Positions 61,606 to 64,000 of a stretch of DNA of 64,000 nt are shown here, in pieces. The translations under genes were made by a program, and so were the position numbers. The number at the start of each line of letters is the position of its first letter. Position 1 is the stretch's first letter. Source of the DNA: Bacteroidales bacterium (GTDB lineage Bacteria; Bacteroidota; Bacteroidia; Bacteroidales; P3); the NCBI GenBank assembly GCA_024400415.1, contig JAKSMS010000001.1, positions 1-64,000 of the forward strand. Direction: 5' to 3'. The notes below the pieces were generated by a model. It saw nothing but the letters and a program-made list of their open reading frames with translations. It was not told the origin of the DNA and did not search any database.

Positions 61606-62177
61606 TTTTTCTCCAACTATTTTTAACATTTCTCAAGATCGGCATTTTCACTTTTGGTGGAGGTTATGCCATGATTGCACTGATACAGGACGAAGTTGTA
61701 TCCCAGCATCATTGGCTGACATCTCAGGAATTTACCGACCTAGTGGCAATCAGCCAAACCACTCCAGGGCCTATTGGCATCAATACTGCTACTTACTCAG
61801 GATATACTGCTATCGTCAATGCCGGCTATGACCATCTTTGGGGAATACTCGGCGCCATCATGGCTTCTTTTGCTGTAATTCTCCTCCCTACCCTACTTAT
61901 GTTCGTGGTCACCAAACTCTTACAGCGATACATCAACACACCTGCTGTTTCATATCTGCTGCAACTATTGCGACTCGTCGTTGTCGGACTCATTGCTTCT
62001 GCTGCCTTGGGATTACTCAGCACTGAAAATTTCGGCAATCCTGGCTCCAATTTTCAATTTCTGCTCAGCATCATCATCTTTATTGCAGCATTCATTGCCT
62101 CATACCGATTTAAGGTTAGCCCTATCTTGCTTATCTGCCTCAGCGGCATTATTGGATTAGTAGCCTACAGCCTGTAA
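61602..62177 (+). CDS. Chromate transporter, second half (ChrA-type)
   Basis: 191 residues, the partner CHR domain. The motif KIGIFTFGGGYAMIALIQDEVV and AISQTTPGPIGINTATYSGY correspond to the other half of ChrA. About five transmembrane helices. It overlaps the first half by four bases and is followed by a terminator. Confidence 0.9.
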   Translation: MIFLQLFLTFLKIGIFTFGGGYAMIALIQDEVVSQHHWLTSQEFTDLVAISQTTPGPIGINTATYSGYTAIVNAGYDHLWGILGAIMASFAVILLPTLLMFVVTKLLQRYINTPAVSYLLQLLRLVVVGLIASAALGLLSTENFGNPGSNFQFLLSIIIFIAAFIASYRFKVSPILLICLSGIIGLVAYSL

Positions 62178-62200
62178 TCATCTATCCCCCATATTTATGA

Positions 62201-62232
62201 AAGAATCCTCACCATTGCTGATGAGGATTCTT
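62201..62232. terminator. Terminator between chromate transporter and korB
   Basis: AAGAATCCTCA pairs with TGAGGATTCTT around a 10-base loop, with T-rich sequence next to it. Convergent genes flank it. Confidence 0.8.
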
Positions 62233-62252
62233 ATCTTTATATGGGATTGATT

Positions 62253-63284
62253 TTAGATTTCCCAAGTGTCGCCGCTGTTGAGCAGGTCGTCTACACACTT
62301 ATATTTGCCGTTAGCCTTCTGGTCGTCCATCTGGGCTTCGTACATCTCGGTGTAGGTGTCTTTGCGAACATTGCGGATAACGCCAAGTGCAACGGGCATA
62401 TCGCCGTGCATGCGGGCAAGCATCATGTGTACGCCGGTGTCCTCGGTGGTCTCGTCGTGAACCATGATGTCGTCGATCGTAACGCCGTTCTCTCCGATAA
62501 CGACAGCCTCCAGCTGGTGGCCGTTGAAACAGATACCCTTGTTCTTCTCTTTGCCGAAGATCATTGGCTTGCCGTGCTCAAGAACGATAGTCTTGTCGTC
62601 GCGAACGTCCTTGTTGGTGATAGGAGCATGGGTCTTATCGTTGAAGATCATGCAGTTCTGAAGAACCTCTACCACGCTGGCACCATTGTGTTCTGATGCG
62701 CGAACCATCATATTGGTGGTCAGCTTAGGATCGCAGTCGATGGTGCGTGCAAAGAAGGTACCCTGTGCACCCATTACCAGCTCGCCTGGGTTGAATGGGT
62801 AGTCGATGGTACCGAATGGGCTGGTCTTGGTGATCATGCCGAACTTGGTAGTAGGGCTGTACTGACCTTTGGTAAGACCGTAGATCTCGTTGTTGTGGAT
62901 GGTGATGTTCACATCCATGTTGCGACGGCAGATGTGGATAAGGTGGTTGCCGCCGATGGCCATTGAGTCGCCGTCGCCCATATTGATCCAAACGCTCAGA
63001 GCAGGGTTGGCCAGCTTAACGCCAGTGGCGATAGCGCAGGCACGACCATGGATTGAGTGGAATCCATAGGTATCTACATAATAAGGTATACGCGAGGAGC
63101 AGCCGATACCCGAAACGAGCACGATATTCTCCTTCTTATGCTTAGTCTGAGGATAAGCGTTCAGCAGTGAGTTCAGGATGAAGTGGTCGCCGCAACCTGG
63201 GCACCATTTTACCATCTGGTCGCTCTTGAAGTCCTTATTGGTCAGAGTTTCTTTAGTCTCTGGCACATATTTTCTTTCCATCAT
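62253..63284 (-). CDS. korB: 2-oxoacid:ferredoxin oxidoreductase, beta subunit
   Basis: 343-residue thiamine diphosphate subunit. KWCPGCGDHFILNSLL at the N-terminus, then NMGDGDSMAIGGNHLIHICRRN and IHNNEIYGLTKGQYSPTTK carry the TPP/Mg motif (GDG...NN) and the GLTKGQ signature of the 2-oxoglutarate-type enzymes. Preceded by the alpha-subunit gene with a 5-base gap. The 2-oxoglutarate specificity is inferred from the GLTKGQ motif and is not certain. Confidence 0.9.
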   Translation of the reverse strand: MMERKYVPETKETLTNKDFKSDQMVKWCPGCGDHFILNSLLNAYPQTKHKKENIVLVSGIGCSSRIPYYVDTYGFHSIHGRACAIATGVKLANPALSVWINMGDGDSMAIGGNHLIHICRRNMDVNITIHNNEIYGLTKGQYSPTTKFGMITKTSPFGTIDYPFNPGELVMGAQGTFFARTIDCDPKLTTNMMVRASEHNGASVVEVLQNCMIFNDKTHAPITNKDVRDDKTIVLEHGKPMIFGKEKNKGICFNGHQLEAVVIGENGVTIDDIMVHDETTEDTGVHMMLARMHGDMPVALGVIRNVRKDTYTEMYEAQMDDQKANGKYKCVDDLLNSGDTWEI

Positions 63285-63289
63285 AGTGC

Positions 63290-64000
63290 TTATTCTCCCA
63301 ATATTTTGTTAAACTCATCTTTTAATTCACCCACCTCGAATGGCAGACCCATTACCTTATTGTACTGGTGCATTGGGCACTCTGGGAACTGGGTGCGCAG
63401 ATAGCCGAGGAACTGGCCATTGTTGAGCTCGCAAACCACAATCTTCTTGTATTTGCGGAGGATGTCGCCAGTATTCTTTGGCAGAGGGCTGATATAGTTG
63501 AAGTGGGTGTAAGCCACCTTCTTGCCTTCAGCATTCATTTCCTCTACTGCCTTGGTCAGCGAACCAGCAGTGCCGCCCCAGCCGATTACGAGAAGGTCGC
63601 CGTCTGGGTCGCCCATTACTTCCTGCTCTGGGATGTAGTTGGCCACGCGGTTTACCTTTTCCTGGCGGTTCCAGGTCATGGTCTTGTGGTTCTCTGGATC
63701 GGTGCTCAGGTGGCCTTCGCCATCTGCCTTCTCCAGACCGCCGATGCGGTGGCGCAGGCCTTCCATTCCTGGGAGAGCCCATTCGCGTGCGAGGGTCTCT
63801 GGATCGCGTCTGTATGGACGGTAGTTTGGATCGTTTGGAGTAGCCAGTCTTGGAGTGATGCTTGGCAGGTCGGCAACCTTTGGAATGCGGAACAGCTGTG
63901 AGCCGTTGCCCAGATAGCCGTCGGTCAGCAGCACCACAGGAGTCATGTGCTCCAGTGCCAGCTTGGCTGCGGTATATGCCCAATAGAAGCAGTTTGCTGA
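63290..64000 (-). CDS. korA: 2-oxoacid:ferredoxin oxidoreductase, alpha subunit (C-terminal part)
   Basis: The frame is open to the right edge of the window: 237 codons are seen and the N-terminus is missing. Visible sequence includes TPVVLLTDGYLGNGSQ, PYRRDPETLAREWALPG, the GGLEKADGEGHLS segment, and VIGWGGTAGSLTKAVEEMN with HFNYISPLPKN near the end, all typical of the alpha subunit (domains I-II). Whether the N-terminal gamma domain is fused, as is common in Bacteroidota, cannot be seen. It pairs with korB, five bases downstream. Confidence 0.9.
   Translation of the reverse strand, partial: SANCFYWAYTAAKLALEHMTPVVLLTDGYLGNGSQLFRIPKVADLPSITPRLATPNDPNYRPYRRDPETLAREWALPGMEGLRHRIGGLEKADGEGHLSTDPENHKTMTWNRQEKVNRVANYIPEQEVMGDPDGDLLVIGWGGTAGSLTKAVEEMNAEGKKVAYTHFNYISPLPKNTGDILRKYKKIVVCELNNGQFLGYLRTQFPECPMHQYNKVMGLPFEVGELKDEFNKILGE

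Overview
The window is a stretch of chromosome from a Bacteroidota bacterium, most probably order Bacteroidales. Evidence: promoters of the TAnnTTTG (-7) type; a type IX secretion gene (porQ); the lipoprotein TamA homologue TamL; an HU-CCDC81/SPOR protein; DUF6427, DUF6913, DUF4919 and DUF2147-type proteins; a WG-repeat protein; and a Hanks kinase fused to BspA-type leucine-rich repeats. kamA and kdd (lysine fermentation), a butyryl-CoA-type dehydrogenase with EtfAB, and a 2-oxoacid:ferredoxin oxidoreductase point to an anaerobe that ferments amino acids. waaA and kdsB show a Kdo-containing lipopolysaccharide. Coding DNA has moderate G+C, and the intergenic DNA is AT-rich.

Layout. 1-4972 (minus): unknown partial gene, mltG, GNAT acetyltransferase, recG, coaD and a small outer-membrane barrel, many overlapping by a few bases. 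5058-5153 (minus): SRP RNA with its own promoter and terminator. 5512-6654 (minus): panE and a 74-residue protein. 6829-8208 (plus): a purine-type deaminase and a methyltransferase-fold protein. 8362-17507 (plus): one tightly packed run with a DUF6427-like membrane protein, rnhB, a DUF6913-like protein, dapA, a hotdog thioesterase, a polyprenyl synthase, waaA, tamL and a second prenyl synthase. 17634-20010: exbB, a four-helix membrane protein and two exbD genes (energy transduction to the outer membrane), then trmN.

20904-26582: a broken remnant of a mobile-element zinc-ribbon gene, dnaK, divergent purT, and htpG. dnaK and htpG share unusual upstream boxes of the form TGNCA-N3-TGNCA. 26676-32658 (minus): dNK, kdsB, HU/SPOR, trmB, yebC, rsmI, DUF2147 and mgtC-like. 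32659-33805 is gene-free and carries copy A of a long palindromic element; copy B lies at 46887-47017. Then come rpsO, pnp (with a palindromic leader), the kinase/LRR gene, alaS with a GroES-like gene, WG/porQ/lplA, and kdd-kamA.

47277-51844: DUF4919-like secreted protein, anmK, and an SGNH/MBOAT pair for O-acylating an envelope glycan. 51968-55349: ridA, acyl-CoA dehydrogenase, etfB, etfA. 55572-59564: a Wza/Wzc/CpsB-type polysaccharide export and tyrosine-phosphorylation set. 59622-62177: yajC, TerC-family protein and a two-gene chromate transporter. 62253-64000: korB and the end of korA, cut by the window edge.

No complete insertion sequence, prophage, CRISPR array, rRNA or tRNA was recognised. 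The least explained items are the two matching 11-bp-periodic palindromes, both between divergent genes, and the boxes shared by dnaK and htpG.
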